Below are positions 54,687 through 63,445 of a stretch of 64,000 nt of DNA, piece by piece (positions within the stretch are counted from its first letter, which is position 1; each line of letters opens with the position of its first letter). The translations under genes and the position numbers were made by a program. The stretch lies in contig CBDDKF010000015.1 of NCBI GenBank assembly GCA_965230015.1, forward strand, positions 1 through 64,000, read 5' to 3'. The notes under the pieces were generated by a model. It saw only the letters and a list, made by a program, of their open reading frames with translations. It did no database searches and was not told the DNA's origin. The stretch comes from JABSQH01 sp965230015. Its GTDB lineage: Bacteria > Actinomycetota > Acidimicrobiia > Acidimicrobiales > Ilumatobacteraceae.

Positions 54687-55430
54687 GTGGGTGACGACCG
54701 CCGTGGGGCACTGCTGTTCGACTTCTTCGGCACGTTGGTCGACTTCGAGCCCGACCTCACGCGCCTCGGCGCGCCTGCCACCCACGACGCAGCCCGAGCG
54801 TTGGGCTACCCGGGCGGCCATGACGAATTCGTCGACCAACTCGACCGGGCGTGGACCCGGCTGGCCGACGAATCGCAGCGCACGATGCGCGAGTTCGACG
54901 CGGCGACGGCCTTCACCTCGTTCACCGACACGCACCTCCCCACGCTGAGCGCGGCCGAAGTGGAGCAGTTGGCCGACGGGTTCAGCGAAGAGTGGACCGC
55001 CCACATCCGTCCGGTCGTGGGAGCGAGCGACATGCTGCGACGGCTTGCCAACACCTGGTCGATCGCCATCGTGTCGAACACGCACAGCACATCGATCGTG
55101 CCGAGCGTGATGCAGTCGATGGGCATCGACGACGTGGTCGACACCGTCGTGCTGTCGGTCGACCACGGCTGGATCAAACCGCATCGATCGATCTACGACG
55201 TTGCGCTCACGCAACTCGGCGCCGACCCCGCCGTGTCATGGTTCGTCGGCGACAGCTTCGAGCCGGACTACTCGGGGCCCCGCGCCGTAGGGATGCAGTC
55301 GTTGTTGATCGATCCACGCGGTCGGCACCCGGTTCCCCCCGAGCACCGCCTGCGCACCGTGCTCGATGCCGAGTCCGCCGTCGCCGGCCCGCCCAGCACG
55401 CACGACGCACCGCTGCCGGGCCAGGCCTAG
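54687..55430 (+). CDS. HAD-superfamily hydrolase (haloacid dehalogenase-like)
   Basis: 247 residues from GTG 54687. Motif I LFDFFGTLVDF (Asp nucleophile), motif II Ser/Thr in IVSNTHS, motif III Lys in WIKPHR, motif IV GDSFEPDYSGP. The cap is a helical C1 type. A phosphatase or dehalogenase with unknown substrate. The 3' end overlaps the convergent DUF899 gene by four bases. Confidence 0.9.
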   Translation: MGDDRRGALLFDFFGTLVDFEPDLTRLGAPATHDAARALGYPGGHDEFVDQLDRAWTRLADESQRTMREFDAATAFTSFTDTHLPTLSAAEVEQLADGFSEEWTAHIRPVVGASDMLRRLANTWSIAIVSNTHSTSIVPSVMQSMGIDDVVDTVVLSVDHGWIKPHRSIYDVALTQLGADPAVSWFVGDSFEPDYSGPRAVGMQSLLIDPRGRHPVPPEHRLRTVLDAESAVAGPPSTHDAPLPGQA

Positions 55431-56107
55431 TCGTCGTACTGGTCGTGGCGCCGTAGCCATGCCATCGACCAATCGAGGCTGTCCTCGTCCCGACCCTTCG
55501 GCACCATGTCGAGCATCTGGTAGGCGTTGTTGAAGAGGTCGAGACCACGCGCATACGCCGAGTAGGTGTGAAACACCTCGTCGCCATCGCGCACGAAGAC
55601 GCTGAAACCGGGCATCTCGTCGATCGGGTCGTCGACGTGGCGATAGTTGTACCGAGTCGATCCAGCGACCTCGAAGTCACGGTTGAACGAGGTGCCTCCC
55701 GACGACACCCACGGGAACGTCCAGCCCATGCGCGCGCGATAGTCGAGCAGCGTCTCGATGCAGGCGGTCGAGACCGCCACGACGGCAACGTCGCGTGCGG
55801 CGAGGTGGGGCACCACGCCGTTGTACCCGTCGGCCCAGAACGAGCAACTCGGACAACCCTCCGGCCAGTCGTCGCCAAACATGAAGTGCCAGACGATGAG
55901 TTGGCTGCGGGCACCGAACAGGTCGCGCAACGACTGTGACCCATCGGCTCCGATGAACGAGTACTCGCGTTCCACGCGCACCCACGGGAGCGCGCGTCTC
56001 CGTCGGGCGAGATCGTCGAGTTGCACCGTGAGCTGCTTCTCCGCCTCGAGCAGCGCGCGACGCGCCTCGTCGAACTCGACGCGGCCAACCACGGGATGGG
56101 ACGTCAT
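55427..56107 (-). CDS. DUF899 thioredoxin-like protein
   Basis: 226 residues from ATG 56107, which has GGGAG seven bases upstream; the frame also stays open further upstream without a better start. The thioredoxin-like motif is CPSCSFWADGYNG, with WVRVEREYSFIG and SSGGTSFNRDFEV as the other DUF899 signatures. Cytosolic; function unknown, likely thiol-based redox. A palindromic operator lies 70 bases upstream. Confidence 0.9.
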   Translation of the reverse strand: MTSHPVVGRVEFDEARRALLEAEKQLTVQLDDLARRRRALPWVRVEREYSFIGADGSQSLRDLFGARSQLIVWHFMFGDDWPEGCPSCSFWADGYNGVVPHLAARDVAVVAVSTACIETLLDYRARMGWTFPWVSSGGTSFNRDFEVAGSTRYNYRHVDDPIDEMPGFSVFVRDGDEVFHTYSAYARGLDLFNNAYQMLDMVPKGRDEDSLDWSMAWLRRHDQYDD

Positions 56108-56177
56108 GGTGAGACTCCCTGCATTCGGACAGCAATCGGACAGTGTGCGGACACCGGGGTAACCCGCCGACATCATA

Positions 56178-56215
56178 ATGTAAGCGAATGCTTACATAGA
56201 TCCCCCCCCCCCCCC
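56178..56215. promoter_or_regulatory. Palindromic operator followed by a C14 tract
   Basis: ATGTAAGC-GAAT-GCTTACAT is a perfect 8-bp inverted repeat (56178-56197), of TetR/GntR-operator type. Four bases later a run of 14 C (56202-56215) begins. Such tracts are prone to slippage and could alter promoter spacing, or be a consensus error. It lies between two divergent genes (56107 and 56281). Confidence 0.65.
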
Positions 56216-56280
56216 ACGGCTTCGGCGTCAGCTCACCAGCCGTTGACGTCAACACGCCATGAACACGTACGGTCGCGAGC

Positions 56281-57101
56281 ATGTCGAACGCCGAGTTGAA
56301 GCCGAACCGTCCAGTCCGGATCGCGGTCCAGTTGCACCCCCAACACGCCGACTACAGCGCACTACGCGATGCCGTGATGCGTGCGGAGTCGATGGGTGTC
56401 GACGTCGCCTACAACTGGGACCACTTCTTCCCGCTGTACGGCGACGCCGACGGCAAGCATTTCGAAGCGTGGACGATGCTCGCCGCGTGGGCCGAGCAGA
56501 CCTCGTCGATCGAGATCGGCTGCCTCGTCACCTGCAACTCGTACCGCAACCCAGAGCTGCTCGCCGACATGGCCCGCACGGTCGACCACATCAGCGACGG
56601 TCGGTTGATTCTCGGGATGGGTTCGGGGTGGTTCCAGCGCGACTACGACGAGTACGGCTACGAGTTCGGCACGGCTGGTTCACGTCTCGACGCGCTCGGC
56701 GAGAACCTGCCACGCATCGAGGCGCGGTGGTCGGCGCTCAATCCGGCGCCGACCCGCGACATCCCGATCCTGATCGGCGGCACCGGGCGACGCAAGACGT
56801 TGCGTCACGTCGCCCGTCATGCGGCGATGTGGCACGCGTTGTTCCCGGAACAGCCCGACGACCTGCGCAGTGCGGTCGACGCGCTGCGCGGCTGGTGCAA
56901 CGAGTTCGATCGCGACCCGGCCGATATCGAGTGGGGCATCGGACTTCAGCCGGGCGACTCGAATCGTGTGTTCGACGAGCACGCCGGCGAGTACCTGTCG
57001 CGGGATTCACCCAGTTCACGTTCGGCACGAACGGCCCCGACTACTCCTTCGACGGGCTGGAACGGTGGCTCGCGTGGCGGGACGAGATCAGCGGCGGCTG
57101 A
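56281..57101 (+). CDS. LLM-class F420-dependent oxidoreductase; apparent -1 frameshift near the end
   Basis: Bacterial-luciferase-like barrel: VRIAVQLHPQHADY, YNWDHFFPLYG, RTVDHISDGRLILGMGSGWF and IPILIGGTGRRKTLRHVARH. These fit F420-dependent oxidoreductases. The first frame runs to about 57000, where the homology continues in another frame with GFTQFTFGTNGPDYSFDGLE and WRDEISGG to TGA 57099-57101. The span is 821 bases, one short of a multiple of three; inserting one G near 56999 gives EYLVAGFTQ. Corrected length about 273 residues. Convergent with the hydrolase gene. Confidence 0.85.
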
Positions 57102-57125
57102 CCGGCGAGCGTCGCCGCCCGGCCA

Positions 57126-57848
57126 TCAATCGGCCGCGAGGGCGCTGGCGATGATCGACCAGACGTCGGGGTCCACGCCGAGCCCGAAGTGCGACGAGCC
57201 GACCTCGACATGGCGAATGTTGGTCGCCCACGGGTCGACGCACGCTTTCCAATCGACCACCCCGTCGGCCTTGGTGTAGATCGCCGTCGTCGGGAGCGCC
57301 AACGGATCGTTGCGATTGGCATCGTCTTGCATCTCGGCGATGCGGGCGCACTCGTCGGCACCGAACCGACTCGCTCCTGCGGTGAAGCTAGGTCCGCCCT
57401 GCGCCGGAGTACCGAACGTCACCAGCCGATCGACGAGATCGGGGCGGTTGCGCGCCGTTTCGCGGGCGATGACGCCGCCCAACGACCAGCCGACCAATGC
57501 TGCGGGTCGACCATCGCCGCCCGCCACGAGTTCCTCGAGCACCGGTTCGAAGCGCTCGACGGTTGCCTCGACGTCGCTCCCATTCCTTCCGAGTTGCCAC
57601 GGCACCGCGGTGTGGCCCAGCGAATTGAGGTACCAGCGCAGCGGCGCCAGGCTCTCCGACCCCGTCAACCACCCAGGAATGTCGACGACGAGCCGTCCGT
57701 CGCCGCGCGGCGCCCGTCGCAGATCGACGCTCTGGCGCAGCAAGCGGAACGGCTGAAGTGCCGTCGTCCACTCCGCAGCAAGACGATTGCGGGCGGGCGG
57801 ACCGGCTGGCGACTCGGTGGTGGGCAGTTCCATGACGCTGTCATGCAT
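57126..57848 (-). CDS. Alpha/beta hydrolase
   Basis: 240 residues from ATG 57848, or 235 from ATG 57833. Nucleophile elbow LVGWSLGGV (Ser), Asp in YTKADGVVDW and His in SSHFGLG complete a triad. The oxyanion region near VVDIPGWLTGSESL follows a lipase-like pattern. Divergent from the TetR at 57885; an operator overlaps its start codon and another lies in its promoter spacer, so it is very likely the target of that regulator. Confidence 0.88.
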   Translation of the reverse strand: MHDSVMELPTTESPAGPPARNRLAAEWTTALQPFRLLRQSVDLRRAPRGDGRLVVDIPGWLTGSESLAPLRWYLNSLGHTAVPWQLGRNGSDVEATVERFEPVLEELVAGGDGRPAALVGWSLGGVIARETARNRPDLVDRLVTFGTPAQGGPSFTAGASRFGADECARIAEMQDDANRNDPLALPTTAIYTKADGVVDWKACVDPWATNIRHVEVGSSHFGLGVDPDVWSIIASALAAD

Positions 57849-57878
57849 GAGTGCATTCAACCATGACGCTGTCATACT
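57830..57878. promoter_or_regulatory. Two identical operators between alpha/beta hydrolase and TetR
   Basis: CCATGACGCTGTCAT occurs at 57830-57844 and 57861-57875, each holding the palindrome ATGAC-GCT-GTCAT, 31 bases apart (three helical turns). On the minus strand TTGCAA and TTGAAT could be the -35 and -10 boxes of the hydrolase, 17 bases apart, with the right box in the spacer. CATACT (57873-57878) seven bases before GTG 57885 would be the -10 of the TetR gene, leaderless. Confidence 0.7.
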
Positions 57879-57884
57879 TGCAAC

Positions 57885-58523
57885 GTGACCCGAGCCGCAA
57901 CGAACACGAGCGCCACATCGCCGGCCAGAGGACGACGCCCGGCCGTCGATGCCGGAACCGTGCTCGATGCCGCCGAGACACTGCTCGACCACGACGGTTT
58001 CGACGGGATCTCGGTTCGGCGACTGGCCGATGCGGTGGGCGTGTCGCGCCAAGTCGTGTACACGCACTTCGGCGGGATGAACGGGTTGCTCGATGCACTG
58101 CACGAGCGCCTGTCGAGGCGACTCACCGAGGCGATGGACGCCGTCGACGCCACACCGGGAACCACCGAGTACCTCCTCGCTGGCGCAGCCGGCTACCGAC
58201 ACGCGGCGCGACGATGGCCCGAGCTGTACCAACTCGTGTTCGAGCGTCCCGTGCCCGACTACGTCGTAGGGACCGACACCGCCGCGGCCAGCGTGCGCTC
58301 GTTCGAACCGATCGTCACCATGTCCGGCGACTGGCTCCGCACGCATGGCCAACCCGATGCGACCCGCATCAACGCGATCGACCTGGCGCGCTCGATGTGG
58401 TCGTCGCTGCACGGGTTCATCGTGCTGGAGCGCGTTGGATTCGCCACCGAGCCGGAGACCGACCGCCTGTCGCAGCGGGCGATCGAAGCGTTGCTCAGAG
58501 GGTGGACGGCCCGCTCGACGTAA
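57885..58523 (+). CDS. TetR family regulator (TetR/AcrR)
   Basis: 212 residues from GTG 57885. Helix-turn-helix ISVRRLADAVGVSRQVVYTHF (about 47-67). C-terminal domain with YRHAARRWPELYQLVFERPVPDY is a known TetR_C subtype. It is paired with the divergent alpha/beta hydrolase through the two boxes at 57830-57875. Confidence 0.92.
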   Translation: MTRAATNTSATSPARGRRPAVDAGTVLDAAETLLDHDGFDGISVRRLADAVGVSRQVVYTHFGGMNGLLDALHERLSRRLTEAMDAVDATPGTTEYLLAGAAGYRHAARRWPELYQLVFERPVPDYVVGTDTAAASVRSFEPIVTMSGDWLRTHGQPDATRINAIDLARSMWSSLHGFIVLERVGFATEPETDRLSQRAIEALLRGWTARST

Positions 58524-58601
58524 CTCGCGCCACAGCGTGCACGGCGCAGCCGTGCTCGCTACTGTCGGCGCAGCGGGCGCTGATCGAGAAGAGCTGCTGG
58601 G

Positions 58602-61223
58602 ATGGCCGAGCGCCAGAATTCGACGAGCCGTGACCGTTCATCGCCGGCCGCTGCGCGGTGGAGCCCCGACCGCTGGGACCATCCGGACGAGCGCTACTTC
58701 CTGATCGACGATGAGGGGTGGGCGATTCCGTTCGAGCACGGCACCGGCCGCGCGCCGACGCTCGCAGCCCGTCGTCGGCTAACCCGCCGGCGCGTGTCGG
58801 TCGCCCGTTGGGCATCGTCGCTCGCCGCCGCGTTGGTGATCGCCATTGCCCCATCATCGGTGGTGTTCGGTGACGACGCAGGGCCCACCGACATCGCCGG
58901 CACCCCGCTCGGGGCCCACGCCGAAACCACCGACACGGCACCCGTGCCCGCTCCGCAGTTCGACTCGGCTGGGCGCCAGGTGGTCAGGATCGCCGTGGTC
59001 GCCGATTCGTTCGGCGTCGGCGAGGGCGCCGAACGCTACGTCGGTGACGACGCCCGCCACATCTCCGAGGTTGGACCGGTACCGGCCGCGGTGGCGGGAC
59101 TGATGGCGGCCAATCCCGACGTGGTGTTCGAGGTGGTGGTGGTCGGATCGTCGGGCGCGACCACACTCGACGTGTACGCGCCGCAAATGGACGGAGACCG
59201 GGCGCGCAATCACGCGCAGATCTCGACGTTGCCCACCGACGTCGACATGGTCGTGGTGCAGCTCGGCGGCAACGACGCACAGTTCGGGCCGGTGGTCGGC
59301 GACTTCGCCTTCGACGACTATCCCGATGACGAGGCCGCCGAAGGCGTGCTGCGCGATCACGGGTCGCTCGATGTGACCGAGCCGGTCGGTGCCCTGGATG
59401 CCGCCGAACAGATCCGTGAGGCTGACGCGAGCGGCGACCCACCAACACCGCCCGCCTCGCTTGCCGCGCGGATCGAGATGGTGATCGGCGACCTACGCGA
59501 GGTGGTCGGCGACGTTCCCATCGTGGTCAACTCGTACCCCCTGGCTGTCGACGACCAGCTCATCGGCGACGACGAGCCGTTCGACGACGGGGCGATGATG
59601 GACCCGCCCGAGCTGCGGCAGATGGAGGTGCTCGGCACGCGGGTCAACGAACAACAACGAGTCGGCGCGCTGCGCGCGGGCGCCACATGGGTCGACCAAT
59701 CGACGGTGCTCGAGGGCCACGAGCTGTACTCCGAAGATCCATACGTTCGCGATCTGCTGTTCCCGGCCGACCGCGAGCTCGACCGGCAAGAAGCGGCGCA
59801 CCCCAACGCCGACGGCGCGATGGCGCAAGCTGGCCGCCTCGCACCGGTACTTGCCGAGCGCCTCGGCTTGGAACCACCCGGCGACGGGCCGTACGACCTC
59901 GATGCCTACCCCGTGGAACCGATCGTGCCGCCGACGCCAACCTACGAGGGCTGGCCGTGGAACCGAGAGATGGTGCCGCCCGAGCGCATCGAACTGCCCC
60001 CGCGCTTCGACGAACAGCCGGCGCCAGAGGTGTCGCCGACCGCGCCCAACGCACCCACGACGCCGGATGCTGCGCCAGCGGCGCCCACGATCAACGCCGC
60101 AACCGACGACCCGCCGAGCCAACCCGACGCGCCATCTGCTCCGCCCCCGCCAACCCCCGACCAGCCACCGCAACTACCGCCGCCTGCGGCACCCGCCGAC
60201 CCACCGCCCGACCCGGCACCCGCCGACCCACCGCCCGACCCGGCAGAGCCAGCTCCCCCGGCGCCACACCCGCCGGAACCAGCCGAGCCGGCCGCACCGC
60301 CGGCTGACGACCCGGCGCCGACGCCGATCGGCTTCGACCCGGGGAGTGGCGCGCCAGCCGACCCGCCACCAGGACCCTCGCCAGTGATGCCCGCACCCGA
60401 AGCGCCAGCGCCGAGCGGTCCCACAGGGCCCGCGGCGATCGACGTCGACGACGACATCCCAGAGCCGCCGACCGACGAACCATCGAACGACGACTGGGAC
60501 GGCCCCGACTCGACCGACGAAACGCCGGCGCCGCCATCGCCATCAACGTCACCACCATCAACGTCACCACCTGCATCCCCGTCAACGACACCATTCCCGG
60601 CACCGGCGCCGGCGCCGCCGGTGTCCAACGACGTACCCGACGTGGTCAAGCCCGACGACGACGACCGCGACGACGATGACGACCGCGACGACGATGACGA
60701 CCGCGACGACGATGATGATGACGACGATCGCGACGACGAACGCGACGAACACACCAACAACGACACCCAGAGCCCCCCGCCGACGTCGAACCAGCCACCG
60801 ACCGTGCACGACGAGCCGCCGCAGGCGCCGTCGCCTCCGACGGTCGACTCGTCGAGCGGATGGTCGGCCAGCGACGATGACGACGGTGGGTACGACCCGC
60901 CGTCCGTACCCGAACCACCCTCACGACCCGACCCGCCGTCCGCACCGGAGCCGCCCTCACGACCCGAGCCCCCGTCCGCACCGGAGCCACCCTCACGACC
61001 CGAGCCGCCGTCCGCATCCGAACCGCCCTCACCGCCGGCACGACCGGACCCGCCATCGCGACCGGACCCACCGTCACCACCATCACCACCGGATCCGCCA
61101 TCGCCACCGGATCCGCCGGCCGCTCCGGACGACGACTGGACGAGCGAGTGGGACCACGACGGCGACTGGGATCCCAACCCGTCGCCCAGCTCGAATCCGT
61201 TCGACGGATGGTTCGGCGTCTGA
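58602..61223 (+). CDS. Exported SGNH-hydrolase-like protein with a long Pro- and Asp-rich tail
   Basis: 873 residues. A cytoplasmic head with DERYFLIDDEGW and a membrane anchor (about 68-88) are followed by an SGNH domain (about 128-425): block I VVADSFGVGEG (Ser136), block III LGGND (Asn224) and block V HPNADG (His400). The Gly of GDS is Ala and the Asp of the triad looks like Glu. From about 430 on it is disordered: Pro/Ala/Asp-rich, an Asp/Arg run (about 683-718), then 12-residue repeats such as RPEPPSAPEPPS. The stop TGA abuts the stop of the next gene. Possible wall-linked esterase, for example on acylated surface polymers; inference. Confidence 0.85.
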   Translation: MAERQNSTSRDRSSPAAARWSPDRWDHPDERYFLIDDEGWAIPFEHGTGRAPTLAARRRLTRRRVSVARWASSLAAALVIAIAPSSVVFGDDAGPTDIAGTPLGAHAETTDTAPVPAPQFDSAGRQVVRIAVVADSFGVGEGAERYVGDDARHISEVGPVPAAVAGLMAANPDVVFEVVVVGSSGATTLDVYAPQMDGDRARNHAQISTLPTDVDMVVVQLGGNDAQFGPVVGDFAFDDYPDDEAAEGVLRDHGSLDVTEPVGALDAAEQIREADASGDPPTPPASLAARIEMVIGDLREVVGDVPIVVNSYPLAVDDQLIGDDEPFDDGAMMDPPELRQMEVLGTRVNEQQRVGALRAGATWVDQSTVLEGHELYSEDPYVRDLLFPADRELDRQEAAHPNADGAMAQAGRLAPVLAERLGLEPPGDGPYDLDAYPVEPIVPPTPTYEGWPWNREMVPPERIELPPRFDEQPAPEVSPTAPNAPTTPDAAPAAPTINAATDDPPSQPDAPSAPPPPTPDQPPQLPPPAAPADPPPDPAPADPPPDPAEPAPPAPHPPEPAEPAAPPADDPAPTPIGFDPGSGAPADPPPGPSPVMPAPEAPAPSGPTGPAAIDVDDDIPEPPTDEPSNDDWDGPDSTDETPAPPSPSTSPPSTSPPASPSTTPFPAPAPAPPVSNDVPDVVKPDDDDRDDDDDRDDDDDRDDDDDDDDRDDERDEHTNNDTQSPPPTSNQPPTVHDEPPQAPSPPTVDSSSGWSASDDDDGGYDPPSVPEPPSRPDPPSAPEPPSRPEPPSAPEPPSRPEPPSASEPPSPPARPDPPSRPDPPSPPSPPDPPSPPDPPAAPDDDWTSEWDHDGDWDPNPSPSSNPFDGWFGV
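60650..61100 (+). repeat. Low-complexity Asp/Arg and Pro-rich repeats
   Basis: An 18-bp unit coding DDDDDR is repeated around 60656-60740, then a 36-bp unit coding RPEPPSAPEPPS recurs three to four times around 60915-61035. Such tracts vary in copy number between strains. Confidence 0.8.
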
Positions 61224-61733
61224 TCAGCCGCGCTCGACCACGCCGGCGGCCCCGAGCGGATCGCGAACGAGCGTCATCAGCGACATACCGAGCCCATACG
61301 TGTGCACCCGTGCAGGCACCTCCACTCGGATGAAGCATCCCTCGGGCAGATCGAGTTCACCGTGCCCGGTGATCGAGCCGAGCCTGCCGGCAGCGACGAG
61401 GGTCGTGATCTCGGGGCCTTCAGCATCGAGCAACTCCGCGCGACCTTGGAACTGCACAGCCGAGGGTGGAGCACCAACCGGTACGCGGCGGATCGGCACC
61501 ACTACAGCGGCGTACGGATTCGCCGCCACGTTGCGTGCCTTGCGGCTCGTCCGCAGCGTGCTCACGTAGAGCGCGTCGTCGACGTATTCGTACAGCACGC
61601 CGGCGACGTGCGGGCGACCGGCATTCGACGTGGTGGCCAGCGTGGCATACGACCGCTTGGCGATGGCCCGCATCACCGCTGCGGCGTCGGGGCGATGGAG
61701 GGTTGCTGACTGGGGAACAGTAGTTGTTGACAT
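61224..61733 (-). CDS. Pyridoxamine 5'-phosphate oxidase-like protein
   Basis: 169 residues. PPOX fold: RAIAKRSYATLATTSNAGRP, ALYVSTLRTSRKARNVAANP and GRAELLDAEGPEI. Likely an F420- or FMN-binding reductase. Its stop codon abuts that of the convergent SGNH gene in TGATCA. Divergent from the AraC gene at 61815, with palindromes between. Confidence 0.85.
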   Translation of the reverse strand: MSTTTVPQSATLHRPDAAAVMRAIAKRSYATLATTSNAGRPHVAGVLYEYVDDALYVSTLRTSRKARNVAANPYAAVVVPIRRVPVGAPPSAVQFQGRAELLDAEGPEITTLVAAGRLGSITGHGELDLPEGCFIRVEVPARVHTYGLGMSLMTLVRDPLGAAGVVERG

Positions 61734-61814
61734 GATCTCATCGAAACACCGGGTGAAGAGACTTGGAATAGTTCAGAAGCTCAATTCCATAATTGATCGT
61801 CTACGATTGCTCTC
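61734..61814. promoter_or_regulatory. Palindrome-rich divergent promoter
   Basis: TCAATT-CCAT-AATTGA (61781-61796) is a perfect inverted repeat and TGGAAT/ATTCCA surround it in a wider one. TACGAT (61802-61807) is a -10 candidate seven bases before ATG 61815, so the AraC mRNA is probably leaderless. Confidence 0.55.
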
Positions 61815-62756
61815 ATGGATCCGCTCACCGGTTTGCTCGACAGCCCGCGTGCGCGTGGGGCGTTCGTGATCCGGATGGTGATGGAACCGCCGTGGGGCGT
61901 GCGTGTGCTCGATCGGGCACCGCTCACGATCGCCGCCGTCACCGCTGGCGAGGCATGGGTGTCGCCGAGCGTTGGCGAGCCTCGCCCCCTGCGCCGGGGC
62001 GAGATCGCCGTCTGCCGCGGCCCCGACCCATACGACCTCGCCGATCGGCCCGAGACTGCACCCGAGGTGATCGTCCATCCGGGGCAGCGCTGCGAGGACC
62101 GGTCCGGCCGTTCGCTCGAAGAGCCCTTCATGCGTGGCGTGCGCACCTGGGGCAACTCGCCCGACGGCGAACTCGAGATGATCATCGGGACCTACGAACA
62201 CCTCGGCGAGTCGGGACGGCGTCTGCTCGACGCCCTTCCGCCCTTTCTGGTCGTCGATCGCAACGACGTCGGGCCGGCAGCGCTCGACCTGCTCGCCACC
62301 GAACTCACCCGGGATGCTCCCGGACAGACGCTCGTGCTCGACCGGCTCCTCGACCTGGTGACCGTGTCGGTACTCCGCTACTGGTTCGATCGTCACGGCG
62401 ACGATGCTCCCGGCTGGTGGCGGGCCGCAACCGATCCGGTGGTGGGACCCGCGCTGCGGCTTCTGCAACACAATCCGGGACACGGTTGGACGGTGGCCGA
62501 GGTGGCGTCGGAGGTGGGTGTCTCCCGTGCATTGCTCGCTCGGCGCTTCAACGAGTTGGTCGGCCAGCCCCCGATGCAGTTTCTCACCGAGTGGCGGTTG
62601 GCCCTGGCGGCCGATCTGCTACTCGAGCCCGACAGCACGGTGCAGGCGGTCGCCGCACAGGTGGGATACGGCAGCGGGTTCGCGCTGAGCACTGCGTTCA
62701 AGCGAGCGCACGGCCTGACCCCCACCGAGTACCGGGCGCGCACGCTCGCGGCGTGA
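61815..62756 (+). CDS. AraC family regulator with cupin sensor
   Basis: 313 residues. N-terminal cupin-type sensor: SVGEPRPLRRGEIAVCRGP. C-terminal HTH: WTVAEVASEVGVSRALLARR and VAAQVGYGSGFALSTAFKRA, ending GLTPTEYR. Divergent from the PPOX-like gene, its probable target. Confidence 0.92.
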   Translation: MDPLTGLLDSPRARGAFVIRMVMEPPWGVRVLDRAPLTIAAVTAGEAWVSPSVGEPRPLRRGEIAVCRGPDPYDLADRPETAPEVIVHPGQRCEDRSGRSLEEPFMRGVRTWGNSPDGELEMIIGTYEHLGESGRRLLDALPPFLVVDRNDVGPAALDLLATELTRDAPGQTLVLDRLLDLVTVSVLRYWFDRHGDDAPGWWRAATDPVVGPALRLLQHNPGHGWTVAEVASEVGVSRALLARRFNELVGQPPMQFLTEWRLALAADLLLEPDSTVQAVAAQVGYGSGFALSTAFKRAHGLTPTEYRARTLAA

Positions 62757-62765
62757 GCGCCCCCG

Positions 62766-63140
62766 TCAGTAGTTGAACACCAGCGCGCCGCCTTGCGTGT
62801 ACTCGTACACGCTCGGCGCGCCCACCACCTCGACGTTCTTCGTCCAGGTGGCGCCCGTGAGATTGCGCAGCTTGACGCAGACGGGGCAGGCAAAGAAGCG
62901 GCCGCCACGCTCGACGAACTCGGCGTGCAGGTCGGCGATCGCCGGCGCGCCGGGAACACCGATCTGCTCCGCGGCGCCATCGACTGCGATGTCCACACCG
63001 TCCTTGGTGAGCCACAGCACGGCGTCCTTGCCCGCGCGCAACGCTTCGACGCTCATCAGGTAGGCGATGAGCACGCTCTCGGGTTCGTCGGCACCGTGGG
63101 TCAGTCCGACGAGGACCTTCTGATCGGTTGCGGTGGTCAT
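62766..63140 (-). CDS. DsrE/DsrF-like protein
   Basis: 124 residues from ATG 63140, coupled to the upstream gene in a TGATG overlap. The DsrE fold shows VLVGLTHGADEPESVLIAYLMSVEAL and GRFFACPVCVKL with a CxxC motif in place of the single catalytic Cys. DsrE-like proteins move sulfur to partner proteins. Same strand as the TusA-like and ArsM-like genes. Confidence 0.85.
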   Translation of the reverse strand: MTTATDQKVLVGLTHGADEPESVLIAYLMSVEALRAGKDAVLWLTKDGVDIAVDGAAEQIGVPGAPAIADLHAEFVERGGRFFACPVCVKLRNLTGATWTKNVEVVGAPSVYEYTQGGALVFNY

Positions 63141-63400
63141 CACGCTGCGGCGGGCCGGTTCTGGATCAGCAAGTGGTGACGCCAGGCGCCGGGGTTGCGC
63201 ACGGTGCGGCCGACGTCACGGCACCACTCGATCAAGCTGCGCCGGTTGTCGCGGTCGCAGGGCACGGCGAGAACGGCGCCATCGGTCATGTGGTCGAACG
63301 AGTGCTCGACGGCACGATGGAAGTCACGGGTGGCACCGAAGGGAGCCGAGAGCACGACGGCGTCGTAGCTCATGTGGGTGGGGGCGGTGGTGGTGAACAT
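63140..63400 (-). CDS. TusA-like protein lacking the sulfur-carrier Cys
   Basis: 86 residues from ATG 63400 with AAGGAAA seven bases upstream. The TusA/SirA-like pattern HMTDGAVLAVPCDRDNRRSLIEWCRDVG is clear, but the usual N-terminal CPxP is replaced by LSAPFGAT. It may act as a scaffold or use Cys later in the chain. Between the ArsM-like and DsrE-like genes. Confidence 0.75.
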   Translation of the reverse strand: MFTTTAPTHMSYDAVVLSAPFGATRDFHRAVEHSFDHMTDGAVLAVPCDRDNRRSLIEWCRDVGRTVRNPGAWRHHLLIQNRPAAA

Positions 63401-63445
63401 TGGTCGTTTCCTTTCAGGGGATTGGTGGGTGTGAGAGATGGGTGT

